This document shows positions 35,798 to 43,920 of a DNA stretch of 64,000 bases, one piece after another. The notes beneath the pieces are model-generated. The model saw only the letters and a program-made list of their open reading frames with translations. It searched no databases and was not told the origin of the DNA. The stretch is from Paenibacillus rubinfantis (GTDB lineage Bacteria; Bacillota; Bacilli; Paenibacillales; Paenibacillaceae). The DNA is taken from assembly GCF_001486505.1 (NCBI RefSeq), contig NZ_LN909066.1, positions 536,451 through 600,450 of the forward strand. Direction: 5' to 3'. A program made the position numbers and the translations under genes. Positions within the stretch are counted from its first letter, which is position 1. Every line of letters begins with the position of its first letter.

Positions 35798-36539
35798 GGG
35801 AGCTATCCTTCATCACCTTATATTTCGTATAGAAATCCTTCACTTCTTTGACTTTCGATCGCCCAATCGGCAGTTCCAGCCCGCTTGTCATCTGCACGAC
35901 ATTGCCGGTAAACTTGTTCACATGGTTGAGGTTGATAATAATCGAACGATGGATCTGCAAAAAATGGCTGTCCTTTAGCGCTTCCGCATACTTCGAGATC
36001 AGCCCTTTGCTTTCCACCACCTTGGATACGGTGATGAACTTCAGTTTATTTTTCATCGTGAGGCTCTTGGCAGATTCAATCGCGATAATCTCCTCATGCT
36101 TCAGCACCACTTCTTCATAGCCGGACTGGACGATCAGAAACTTCTTCTCCTGTGCTTGGAAATATTGGCATAAACGGATCACCTTCTCCTCCAGCACCGC
36201 AGGCTCGACCGGTTTAATCAGATATTGAAAAATAAACACATCCAAGCTCTCCACCATATATTCGGGGTAACTCGTTAAAAAGATGATTTGCTCATCCAGG
36301 TGCTGAAGCTCCCGAATGCGGCGGGCGGCGGCAATCCCGTTTATCCCGCCCATCTCCACATCCAAAATGAGAATATGAAACGGCGGCTCCCCTTGTTCAT
36401 AATGGGCCACAAGCGCTTCCCCGGAAGGAAACAGCTCGACCTCAAATTCAATATTGGCTTTGAACGATAACACAAGCAAGATTTGCTTGATCTGCTCCCG
36501 CTGCCGCTCCTCATCGTCGCATACCGCTACTCGGAACAT
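35784..36539 (-). CDS. LytTR response regulator (AgrA-like)
   Basis: Response regulator of 251 aa. The receiver domain (1-125) has VCDDE, phospho-acceptor D60 in LILDVEMGG and K in LIKPVE. The C-terminal LytTR DNA-binding domain (about 140-240) contains IIAIESAKSLTMK, FLQIHRSIIINLNHVNKF and LPIGRSKVKEVKDFY. It is the first gene of a minus-strand unit with the GHKL kinase and probably the serine hydrolase. The start ATG follows GAGGTGAGG. An inverted repeat lies upstream and could be an autoregulatory site. Confidence 0.92.
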   Translation of the reverse strand: MFRVAVCDDEERQREQIKQILLVLSFKANIEFEVELFPSGEALVAHYEQGEPPFHILILDVEMGGINGIAAARRIRELQHLDEQIIFLTSYPEYMVESLDVFIFQYLIKPVEPAVLEEKVIRLCQYFQAQEKKFLIVQSGYEEVVLKHEEIIAIESAKSLTMKNKLKFITVSKVVESKGLISKYAEALKDSHFLQIHRSIIINLNHVNKFTGNVVQMTSGLELPIGRSKVKEVKDFYTKYKVMKDSSHDSI

Positions 36540-36606
36540 CCCGGCCTCACCTCGCCTTGTTTGGATTCGTGATCCATTCCCTCTCTCTCGCAGACCTCTT
36601 TTGACG

Positions 36607-36653
36607 ATTATCCCTTTCGCTCAGAAGATCTCCCCCTGATCCAACGGGATAAT
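36607..36653. repeat. Inverted repeat upstream of LytTR regulator
   Basis: ATTATCCC (36607-36614) and GGGATAAT (36646-36653) form an 8-base inverted repeat with 31 bases between, in the 230-base gap ahead of the LytTR gene. Spacing of about four helical turns between centres would suit a dimeric regulator, but no match to a known LytTR box is claimed. The rest of this gap holds only the tRNA terminator. Confidence 0.3.
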
Positions 36654-36712
36654 GATGCAAAGAGCGCACGAAAAGGTTGAATCAAACTGCTCATTCTTTA
36701 ATCCTAGTATGT

Positions 36713-36756
36713 AAAAAAAGCTCTCAAATTCTACAGGAGAATTCAAGAGCTTTTTT
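36713..36756 (-). terminator. Terminator after tRNA-Leu copy 2
   Basis: AAGCTCT..AATTCT pairs with AGAATT..AGAGCTT around a short loop, with A- and T-runs on both sides, so it is strong in both directions. It ends the tRNA transcript 13 bases past the tRNA. Confidence 0.9.
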
Positions 36757-36768
36757 CTGTTTCACGGA

Positions 36769-36853
<85 letters not shown>

Positions 36854-36909
36854 TTAGCGTTATATCTGTCGCGAAAGTATATAAACCGTTTTTCGCGGCG
36901 ACAAGATAT

Positions 36910-36938
36910 AAAATATCATGCGCCGCGAAAAGAGTCAA
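36910..36938 (-). promoter_or_regulatory. SigA promoter of tRNA-Leu copy 2
   Basis: On the minus strand: -35 TTGACT (36933-36938), 17-base spacer, -10 TATTTT (36910-36915). The region contains the palindromic arms TTCGCGGCGC/GCCGCGAA around the -10, which is not found in copy 1. Confidence 0.82.
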
Positions 36939-36945
36939 CCCTTTT

Positions 36946-38565
36946 TTATTCCACTGTGACGGAATGCAGTTCGATGGGCCCCCCCTGGACGCTGACGACC
37001 AACGTGGTCTCGGCAGCTCGACCAAGCGGGGTGCTAACGCGGCGGATTCCCTCGCTCGCTGGCGACAGCTCGGCACGCGTTCTCTCGGCCCCATCCTGCC
37101 TAACGGTGACGACGGCGGTATCTCTGCAAACCAGTTCCAGCGTCACCGTATTCCCCGATTCGATGCCGTTGAACGAATAGGCCGCAAACTCGCCGTCCGC
37201 TAGCTCCAGCGCCAGGTTCTGCCACCCGCTGTCGAACCCGAACTTTTTCGGTTGAGGCTGGTCCGAGATCGGTACGATCTTCATGCCGGTTTGGGCCCGA
37301 TATTTATAGATGTTTCCCTCCGTGCGACGTCCGCTGAAGGAGATGCCTTTGCCCGGTAATTCATCGAAATCCGTGCCGCGAACCCGGCAACCCGGCTTGC
37401 GGAAAACCGCCGCCGTCACTTCCGGACGCGGAGTGCAATTCTCGACCTTGATGTTCTCCAAGTACGCATCGAGAATGCGCTGCACGCTCTCATAACTCGG
37501 CCGGGCTCCGCCTTCGGTGTAGGCCAGAAATTCGTCCCAGCCCTCGGGTTTGTTGACGGTATACGGCGAGGTAGCCCGCTCCATCTTCTTCCACGGCCAT
37601 AAATTGTAGCCGATCCCCAGGGACAAAGCCAGCGGATACATGGCCGCAAACCATTCCAGCTCGTTCTCCCCGGTCTCGCCGAGCCATAATGGTTGATCCA
37701 ACGCCTCGGAAAGCGCTAGAAACTCCTCGTAGGCTTCTTTGCCAGGCCGGCAAGCGTAACGGTGGAAGTGAATGACCATATTGGGGTCATACCGCTTATA
37801 GAACACGGACGTATTCGTCGACCAATGATGCCCTTCCACGGACAGCAAATGCCGGTCATCAATCACCCGGATGGCTGCGATCACCTCATCATAAAATGCC
37901 GCCAATCGCCGAACAAGAAAATCCTCGTGTTTCCCTTCCATCAGACCGGGGCGGATCGGCTCATTTAACAAGTCGTACCCGCCAACAATCCAGCGGTCGC
38001 GGTACCGGCGGGCCAGCTCCTTCCATAGCTCGATCGTTTTGTCCCAGCTGTCTTGATCGGTGAAAAGCCGGGGGAAATCGTCTACCGAATCGTCGATATT
38101 GGCTCCGGTCTGCCCGCCCGGTGCGCCGTGCAAATCCAGGAAGGCATAAACGCCAAACTCTTCGCACCAATCCAGGCAGCGATCGATCAATGCAAACCCG
38201 TCCTCTTTCCAGCGAATGCCCGGCTCGTCCTCCATCAGCACCCTCCACCCAAAAGGGATGCGTACAGAATTATATCCCTGCTCCGCCATCCGCCGAATAT
38301 CCTCGCGGGTCACATAGTTTTCGCGGAAACGCTTCCAGAAATCCTCGGCATACGGTTTTCCGGCCAATTCCCGAATGACCGCCTCGATCCGGCGCGGACG
38401 GTCGAACCGGGGGTTGTGGGACAACCACATATATCCTTCGCATAGGAGCCAATTTCCCAATCCCCAGCCCGTTAGCAGAATCTCCTCTCCATCTCCGTTG
38501 ACGATTTTTGATCCCTCTGCGCGGAGAAAGCCTTTCACCCGCGAGCGATCCGTTTTTTCGTGCAT
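36946..38565 (-). CDS. Cytoplasmic GH5-type glycoside hydrolase
   Basis: Predicted glucan- or mannan-type beta-glycosidase of 539 aa. The TIM barrel (about 25-420) has VRIPFGWRVL, acid/base E202 in YDLLNEPIRPG, H in VIHFHRY and nucleophile E297 in PLWLGETGEN, the set of GH5. An unusual C-terminal ~130 residues (from about 425) is beta-rich and resembles a carbohydrate-binding sandwich (GFDSGWQNLALELADGEFAA). There is no signal peptide. The frame is open to 38787, but ATG 38565 with GGGAGGAG at 7 bases is chosen. Only 8 bases separate its stop from the tRNA promoter. The exact substrate (exo-beta-1,3-glucan or mannoside) cannot be read from sequence. Confidence 0.82.
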   Translation of the reverse strand: MHEKTDRSRVKGFLRAEGSKIVNGDGEEILLTGWGLGNWLLCEGYMWLSHNPRFDRPRRIEAVIRELAGKPYAEDFWKRFRENYVTREDIRRMAEQGYNSVRIPFGWRVLMEDEPGIRWKEDGFALIDRCLDWCEEFGVYAFLDLHGAPGGQTGANIDDSVDDFPRLFTDQDSWDKTIELWKELARRYRDRWIVGGYDLLNEPIRPGLMEGKHEDFLVRRLAAFYDEVIAAIRVIDDRHLLSVEGHHWSTNTSVFYKRYDPNMVIHFHRYACRPGKEAYEEFLALSEALDQPLWLGETGENELEWFAAMYPLALSLGIGYNLWPWKKMERATSPYTVNKPEGWDEFLAYTEGGARPSYESVQRILDAYLENIKVENCTPRPEVTAAVFRKPGCRVRGTDFDELPGKGISFSGRRTEGNIYKYRAQTGMKIVPISDQPQPKKFGFDSGWQNLALELADGEFAAYSFNGIESGNTVTLELVCRDTAVVTVRQDGAERTRAELSPASEGIRRVSTPLGRAAETTLVVSVQGGPIELHSVTVE

Positions 38566-38605
38566 CGTATGTCTCCTCCCGCTGTTGATCGGTTTTACGC
38601 CAATC

Positions 38606-38614
38606 ATTATAGCA
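38606..38614 (-). promoter_or_regulatory. Extended -10 promoter of GH5 gene
   Basis: TGCTATAAT on the minus strand is an extended -10 box (TGn plus perfect TATAAT) 41 bases before the GH5 start. The -35 is weak, as is common with extended -10 promoters. Confidence 0.55.
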
Positions 38615-38767
38615 CCCTCTCCCTTTAAGAACGGGGGTTCCCGATATTTGAGCCCTCTACCCGAAAAGTGCATCCCTCCTGTCCATACCAAAATCAGATT
38701 CTCGCATAAGATGCTAGAAGGATGGATACTACCCTCAGAATATAAACTTAAAGGAGGCCCAACCGCT

Positions 38768-39550
38768 ATGACAGAGCATCTGAGCAAAACAACAAAACTG
38801 ATCGTTGAGATTCATTTTAATGATTGGGGGGGAACCCCGGAACGGACCACGCGAAACTGGATTGAGAAGAGGCTGGCGCTGTTCATGACCTATACCCGAA
38901 AAAGCTTGCAGTTGCAAACCTCGCAGAATTTTTCCTGCTATGTAATCTACGATCCTGCTTCCGAGCATATCATTCGGGAAGTCCTCAAACGGTATGCGCC
39001 TCTACCCGCGAATATTCAGTTTGTAACGCCAAGGGACTATTATGCCCATGTTGCCGAAGACGTCGCCGGGTATGAACGCTACTACCGGGTTTATCTGTCA
39101 AGCGACGATATGTACCACAAGGACTTCATCCGCAAACTGCAAGCTTACACGCCGAAAAAAAATACAGCCGCACTGGTCCCCCAATACGGCTATATTTACG
39201 ATTCGGTGCAACACCGGATGGGCAAGTTTTTCTTCTGGCTGCCAAGCTACGGCGCGACGATTCATGATGTTGGGACATTTCTTCGGGGACAGAAGCCTAG
39301 TTTCAGCTGGCGTGACGCGTTGAAGGTCCCCCATGAGTTTATCCATGTCAAAGAACCGATTTGGATCAATCATCTCCATGCCTTAAATACGGGGACAACT
39401 TTTGAAAGAGTTAGTGCCTGGAAGCTTCCCGGCATCACCGATGCCATGACGCTGGAGCCCTGGAACGACAGCCAGCGCTCCAAAACCTTCTTCGGCCCGG
39501 AAATCGAAAACCCCATCGAAATCAAACGGGTGTTGTCCAACTTCTTCTAG
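38768..39550 (+). CDS. Glycosyltransferase-like protein (putative rhamnosyltransferase family)
   Basis: Soluble protein of 260 aa. WIEKRLALFMTYTRKSLQLQTSQNFSC, YVIYDPAS and a central YYRVYLSSDDMYHKDFI are like the GT-A core of the putative rhamnosyltransferase family, where the SSDD/D-x-D-type acidic pair binds the nucleotide sugar and metal. I am not certain of the family. The start ATG is 10 bases after AAAGGAGG; the frame reaches back to 38375 but that part is antisense to GH5. Its stop codon overlaps the stop of the convergent GH28 gene (shared CTAG), with no terminator between them. It may add a sugar to a cell-surface glycan. Confidence 0.6.
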   Translation: MTEHLSKTTKLIVEIHFNDWGGTPERTTRNWIEKRLALFMTYTRKSLQLQTSQNFSCYVIYDPASEHIIREVLKRYAPLPANIQFVTPRDYYAHVAEDVAGYERYYRVYLSSDDMYHKDFIRKLQAYTPKKNTAALVPQYGYIYDSVQHRMGKFFFWLPSYGATIHDVGTFLRGQKPSFSWRDALKVPHEFIHVKEPIWINHLHALNTGTTFERVSAWKLPGITDAMTLEPWNDSQRSKTFFGPEIENPIEIKRVLSNFF

Positions 39551-40875
39551 TGCCGCTCCACTAAGGGCTCCGGCTTGGCGGTCCGCTTGGAGCGGCACGC
39601 CGTCAGTTCGACATCCTCCCCATTTTCGATATCAAAAGCCGGGCCCTCGTGGTTTTCGATCGATACCTGGTTAAATCGCACGTCCCGGACATTTCCCAAG
39701 TAGAATCCGCGCCGCACCATGTCCTCGATCCCGGTCATCATGGCAGGGCGGCCAGGAACCGCGTCCTTCGCCATCGAAATCTCAATCTGATCGAAGGTAA
39801 CTTCCGACACAAACTGCTCTGCCAATCCGTACAGGAAGCCGGCAGCGGCATGCACCTCACGCGCCGTGATGTTGGAGAAGTGAATTCGCCGGAACTGCGG
39901 GGTTTCCTCCGTGACGGGATAAGGATTTTTGTCCCACACGTACTTCTCCTTGCCGCGTGGACCGCAGAAATAATACAGATTCATGATAAACGGACAGATC
40001 ACGTTCTCCATGACGATATTGCTGACGCGAATATCCTCCACGATCCCGCCGCGGCCGCGGCGAGACTTAAGCCGGATGCCACGGTCCGTGTGCTGAAAGA
40101 TGCAATTCGAGATCGTTACGTTCCGGATCCTCCCGCTCATCTCGCTCCCAATCACCACGCCGCCGTGACCATGAATCATCGTGCAATTCGTAATCGTGAT
40201 GTTCTCGCAGGGAACCCGCACGGCCGTCTCTTCCGTACCGGCCTTGATCGCGATGCAATCGTCCCCGACATCGATATGGCAGTTGCAAATTCGCACGTTC
40301 GAGCACGATTCCGGGTTAATCCCGTCCGTATTAGGGGAATCCGCCGGATTTAGAATCGACACATTGTCGATCGTCACATCGCGGCAGCAAATCGGATTGA
40401 CCGTCCAGCTAGGAGAGTTGATCAGTTGGACGTCCCTGATCGTCACCCGTCGGCAGCGGTCGAAGCTGATCAGCTTGGGACGCGGGTACTGCAGCTCCTC
40501 CGGGCGGTACCGATGCTTCTCCCACCAGGGCTGCCCGTTCCCGTTCAAGCAGCCGCTTCCCGTTACGGCTACGTTTTCGAGGTCCTCCCCGTAGATACAG
40601 GAGGCATGGACCTCCCGTTGAACCCCTTCCCACCTTGATCCCACCAGCGGATAATCGTCCGGGTTGGTGCTGAAGGACAATACCGCCCCCGGGCTTAGCC
40701 GAAGCTCGATATGGCTCTTCAAGAAAATCGCCCCCGTCAAAAACGTCCCGGCCGGCACGACCACCGTGCCTCCTCCGGCTTCGCTTGCGGCGGCAATCGC
40801 GGCGGCGATCGCTGCCGTTGCCGCTACCCCGCTGTCCTTCAACGCCCCGTAATCGACGATATTATACATGCACAT
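39547..40875 (-). CDS. GH28 polygalacturonase-type hydrolase
   Basis: Predicted cytoplasmic GH28 enzyme of 442 aa with a right-handed beta-helix. The catalytic set is present: D184 in SPNTDGINPESC, D205-D206 in DVGDDCIAIKAG, H237 in GHGGVVIGSEMSG and K270 in RGIRLKSRRG. No signal peptide, so it acts on imported oligogalacturonides or rhamnogalacturonan fragments. It starts ATG-TGC-ATG after AGGGAG, and its start overlaps the GH105 gene end by 14 bases, so the two are translationally coupled. It is the last gene of a pectin operon (lipoprotein, two permeases, GH105, GH28). Exo-polygalacturonase, rhamnogalacturonase or xylogalacturonase activity are all possible within GH28. Confidence 0.9.
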   Translation of the reverse strand: MCMYNIVDYGALKDSGVAATAAIAAAIAAASEAGGGTVVVPAGTFLTGAIFLKSHIELRLSPGAVLSFSTNPDDYPLVGSRWEGVQREVHASCIYGEDLENVAVTGSGCLNGNGQPWWEKHRYRPEELQYPRPKLISFDRCRRVTIRDVQLINSPSWTVNPICCRDVTIDNVSILNPADSPNTDGINPESCSNVRICNCHIDVGDDCIAIKAGTEETAVRVPCENITITNCTMIHGHGGVVIGSEMSGRIRNVTISNCIFQHTDRGIRLKSRRGRGGIVEDIRVSNIVMENVICPFIMNLYYFCGPRGKEKYVWDKNPYPVTEETPQFRRIHFSNITAREVHAAAGFLYGLAEQFVSEVTFDQIEISMAKDAVPGRPAMMTGIEDMVRRGFYLGNVRDVRFNQVSIENHEGPAFDIENGEDVELTACRSKRTAKPEPLVERH

Positions 40876-41989
40876 CGGCTTGGTTCTCCCTTCGATTAAG
40901 CAGGATCTCCATTTGTGCACAGGCCATCACGAAGGCGCCAACGCCATGCAAATCATTCTTCACTTTCGGCCGCGCCGCGTAATGATCGTAATCGCCGGCC
41001 GAGGTACCGATACAGATATCCGGCAGCACCAGCCGGCCTTTGTCGTCCTCTTCCACGACCCGGATCAGCCCTTCATATCCCCGCACCGCGGCTTGTCGGG
41101 CCTCCTCACCGGCGAGGCCTTGCTGCACCGCCTTGGCTAACGTATAGACAAATAGGCAGGAGCCCGATGTTTCCAGCCAGTTATCGGGCCGCTCGCCTTT
41201 GTCGACCACCTGATACCAGAGCCCGCTTTCCTTGTCCTGATAACGGATCAGCGTGCGAACAAAACTCGATAACACCTCCGCAAGCTCCACTCTCCCCGGC
41301 TCCTCTGCCGGCAGCAAATCAAGAAATTGAGATACCGCCAAGCCATACCAGCCCAGCGAGCGGCTCCAAAATTCCGGTGAGCAACCGGTCTGTGGATCCG
41401 CCCAGGGCATCCGCCGGCTCTCGTCCCAGGCATGATACAGCAAGCCGGTCTTCTCATCGCGCATATGTTCACGCATCAGCTTCTCCTGGTGCAGCACTTC
41501 CGCGCGAAGCCCCGTTTCCCCAAACGTATTCGCATATTTCAACGAAAACACACCCGCCATATAAAGCCCATCCAGCCACATTTGATACGGATACTTATCC
41601 TTATGCCAATAGCCGCCCTCGCTTGTGCGGTTCAGCGTCAGCAGCAGGTAGCGCAGCTTGTCGGCCGCGCTCCGGTATTTAGCCAACCCGGTCCGTTCAT
41701 ATAACGCGAACAGCAGCAAACCTGCCTGTACGGTGTCCAGCTCATCGCGGGCGAACATGAAATTGCCCTGCTCATCCACCAGATCATCCACATACTGTTG
41801 AATGTACTGGATGTATTTCTCGTCCTGAACCACCTCCCACAGTTGCTCCATCCCGCACAGGAAGACCCCTTGATGGTAATGCCATCGGTGGGCGGGAGGC
41901 AGGGTGCCCGCATCCACATAGATGTTCATCAGCGAATCGCACGCCTTCCTCGCCCATGTAAGCGGAGTGTCCGAACCAAGCATCGTCAT
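40862..41989 (-). CDS. GH105 unsaturated rhamnogalacturonyl hydrolase (YteR/YesR-like)
   Basis: Cytoplasmic (alpha/alpha)6-barrel enzyme of 375 aa that removes the unsaturated galacturonate left by pectate or rhamnogalacturonan lyases. Motifs include AHRWHYHQGVFLCGMEQLW, FARDELDTVQAGLLLFAL, YQMWLDGLYMAGVF and SPEFWSRSLGWYGLAVSQFL, the D and W residues of the family active site. The ATG at 41989 is 7 bases after AAGGAG; TTG 41995 is less likely. It lies between the permease operon and GH28 and fits the yteP-ytcQ-ytcP-yteR arrangement of Bacillus. Confidence 0.92.
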   Translation of the reverse strand: MTMLGSDTPLTWARKACDSLMNIYVDAGTLPPAHRWHYHQGVFLCGMEQLWEVVQDEKYIQYIQQYVDDLVDEQGNFMFARDELDTVQAGLLLFALYERTGLAKYRSAADKLRYLLLTLNRTSEGGYWHKDKYPYQMWLDGLYMAGVFSLKYANTFGETGLRAEVLHQEKLMREHMRDEKTGLLYHAWDESRRMPWADPQTGCSPEFWSRSLGWYGLAVSQFLDLLPAEEPGRVELAEVLSSFVRTLIRYQDKESGLWYQVVDKGERPDNWLETSGSCLFVYTLAKAVQQGLAGEEARQAAVRGYEGLIRVVEEDDKGRLVLPDICIGTSAGDYDHYAARPKVKNDLHGVGAFVMACAQMEILLNRRENQADVHV

Positions 41990-42046
41990 TCCCAAACTCC
42001 TTCCGTCTCAGAATTGGATTACCTAGATTGAATAATGCACCCTGTT

Positions 42047-42922
42047 CTATCCCTTCATCGACCCCAGCAATGCCCCTTTGGCAAAATGCTTCTGCAGATA
42101 CGGATACACGAGCAATATCGGCAGAGTGGCAACCACGATCACCGCCATCTTGATCGTCTGATCCGGCGGCGGCACGGTTCCGTCCAGCTCGGCGCTATGG
42201 TCCAGCCCGCTTGCCAGCACGACGATTTGCCGCAGCAGCACCTGGATCGGCCATTTAGCGCTGTCGTTCAGATACAAAATCGCCGACATGTACGTATTCC
42301 AATACGTGACCGCATAGAACAAGGAGATCGTAGCGATTGCAGGCATCGAGAGCGGCAGCACGATTTTGAACATGATCCCAAAGTCGTTGCACCCGTCAAT
42401 CCGCGCGGATTCCTCCAATCCCTCCGGAATGTTCTGGAAGAAGTTCTTCAGGATAATCATATTAAACGCGCTGATCGAGGACGGAATAATCAGAGAGGCG
42501 TACGTGTCGATCATTCCCAGCTCCTTGACGACCAGAAACGTAGGAATCAGCCCGCCGTTAAACAACATCGTGAAGACGACCAAGAAATTGATCGTTCTTC
42601 GGCCATCGAGGTCTTTGCGAGCCAGCCCGTAAGCCATCAGCGCCGTCAGCAGCATACTGAACACCGTGCCGATCAGCGTCACGCCAACCGAGACCCCCAT
42701 CGCCTTAAAGATCGTATTCGTCGAAAAAATAAACCGGTACGCCTCCAAGCTCCACACTTTGGGGATCAGCACGAATTTGTTGGCCGCCAGCTCCGCGTTT
42801 GTCGTAAAGGAACCAGCCACGACATGTACGAAGGGCAGTACGGTAATCAGCGCAATGATGGCCAGCAGCGTAAAATTAATCGCCGCGTAGATTCGGCCGC
42901 TAACCGATCGATCCTCTACCAT
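42047..42922 (-). CDS. Sugar ABC transporter permease (YtcP/LplC type), pectin locus
   Basis: Permease of 291 aa with six membrane segments, EAA loop LEESARIDGCNDFGIMFKIVLPLS and C-terminus YLQKHFAKGALLGSMKG. Its ATG overlaps the stop codon of the other permease (TGATG), so they are coupled. It is 57 bases before the GH105 gene. No ATPase gene is near. Confidence 0.93.
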   Translation of the reverse strand: MVEDRSVSGRIYAAINFTLLAIIALITVLPFVHVVAGSFTTNAELAANKFVLIPKVWSLEAYRFIFSTNTIFKAMGVSVGVTLIGTVFSMLLTALMAYGLARKDLDGRRTINFLVVFTMLFNGGLIPTFLVVKELGMIDTYASLIIPSSISAFNMIILKNFFQNIPEGLEESARIDGCNDFGIMFKIVLPLSMPAIATISLFYAVTYWNTYMSAILYLNDSAKWPIQVLLRQIVVLASGLDHSAELDGTVPPPDQTIKMAVIVVATLPILLVYPYLQKHFAKGALLGSMKG

Positions 42923-43893
42923 CAGTAAACGCCCTCCTCCCCGAATTTCTTGGATAGTTTATTCACCAGCATAACGAGGATCAGGCCGATCACGGATTTG
43001 AAGAACCCAATCGCCGTGCTGTAGCTGTATTGCCCCTGCCGCAGCCCCGCGGTGTAGACATACGTGTCGATGATCTCCGCAACCTGCCGGTTCATCGAGT
43101 TCAGCAGTAGATAGACATGCTCGAAGCCCAAATCCAGCACATGCCCGATCTTCAAAATAAACAGCGTAATGATCACACCCCGGATCGACGGCAGCGTAAT
43201 ATGCCACACCTGGCGCATCCGACCGGCGCCGTCCATGCGTGCCGCCTCATACAAACCCGGATCGATCGCAGCCATGCCGGCCAGGTAAATGATCGTCCCC
43301 CAGCCGGCCTCCCTCCAGATGACCTGAAGGATATACATCGGCCGAAACCAATCGGGATTCAGCAGGAAATTGATTTTTTCGAAGCCAAAGTACACCAGCA
43401 GCTCGTTGAGGATCCCGCCGTCCATCGTCACCATCACGTAGGTGATCGACACGATGATGACCCAGGACATGAAATGCGGCAAGTACACGAACGTCTGGAA
43501 TAGCCTTTTAAAGAAGTTCCCGCGCAGCTCGTTCAGCATCAGCGCCAGAATGATCGGCACCGGGAAATAAATAAACAGGTTGAGCGCAAACAATATCACC
43601 GTGTTTTTCAAAATGACCATAAAGTCCGGCTCGGTAAACAGCCGCTGAAAATGCTCCAATCCCACCCATTCGCTGCCCCGGATGCCGTCATAAGGCTTGT
43701 AATCCTGAAAGGAAATGATCAGCCCGTACATCGGCAAATATTTGAAGATGATGAAATACAGCACGCCGGGCAGCAGCATTACGTACAGCCATTTATTTCT
43801 CCACAGCCGCTTGCGGAGATGCCCGGTCTTCGTACTTCTCCCGGGCTGCGGAAGCTTCGGCGTGACTGAGGATGGAGCGGTTGCTTCATGCAT
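42922..43893 (-). CDS. Sugar ABC transporter permease (YteP/LplB type), pectin locus
   Basis: Permease of 323 aa. A basic, Pro-rich N-terminus precedes the first membrane segment (WLYVMLLPGVLYFIIFKYLPMYGLIISFQDY), typical of LplB/YteP subunits. The EAA loop is LYEAARMDGAGRMRQVWHITLP. It partners with the YtcP-type permease and lies 27 bases after a lipoprotein gene. The importer should take up oligosaccharides from pectin main chain or side chains. Confidence 0.93.
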   Translation of the reverse strand: MHEATAPSSVTPKLPQPGRSTKTGHLRKRLWRNKWLYVMLLPGVLYFIIFKYLPMYGLIISFQDYKPYDGIRGSEWVGLEHFQRLFTEPDFMVILKNTVILFALNLFIYFPVPIILALMLNELRGNFFKRLFQTFVYLPHFMSWVIIVSITYVMVTMDGGILNELLVYFGFEKINFLLNPDWFRPMYILQVIWREAGWGTIIYLAGMAAIDPGLYEAARMDGAGRMRQVWHITLPSIRGVIITLFILKIGHVLDLGFEHVYLLLNSMNRQVAEIIDTYVYTAGLRQGQYSYSTAIGFFKSVIGLILVMLVNKLSKKFGEEGVY

Positions 43894-43920
43894 ACGTATC
43901 TTCCTCTCTCACATAAAATC

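Noticed and set aside
38375..38767. Upstream extension of the glycosyltransferase-like gene
   Set aside because: It overlaps the GH5 start and promoter in antisense; the RBS and ATG at 38768 give the better start.
42035..42928. Plus-strand frame of 297 codons over a permease
   Set aside because: Antisense shadow of the YtcP-type permease; rich in Arg, His, Asp and Gln as expected for reversed membrane-protein codons.
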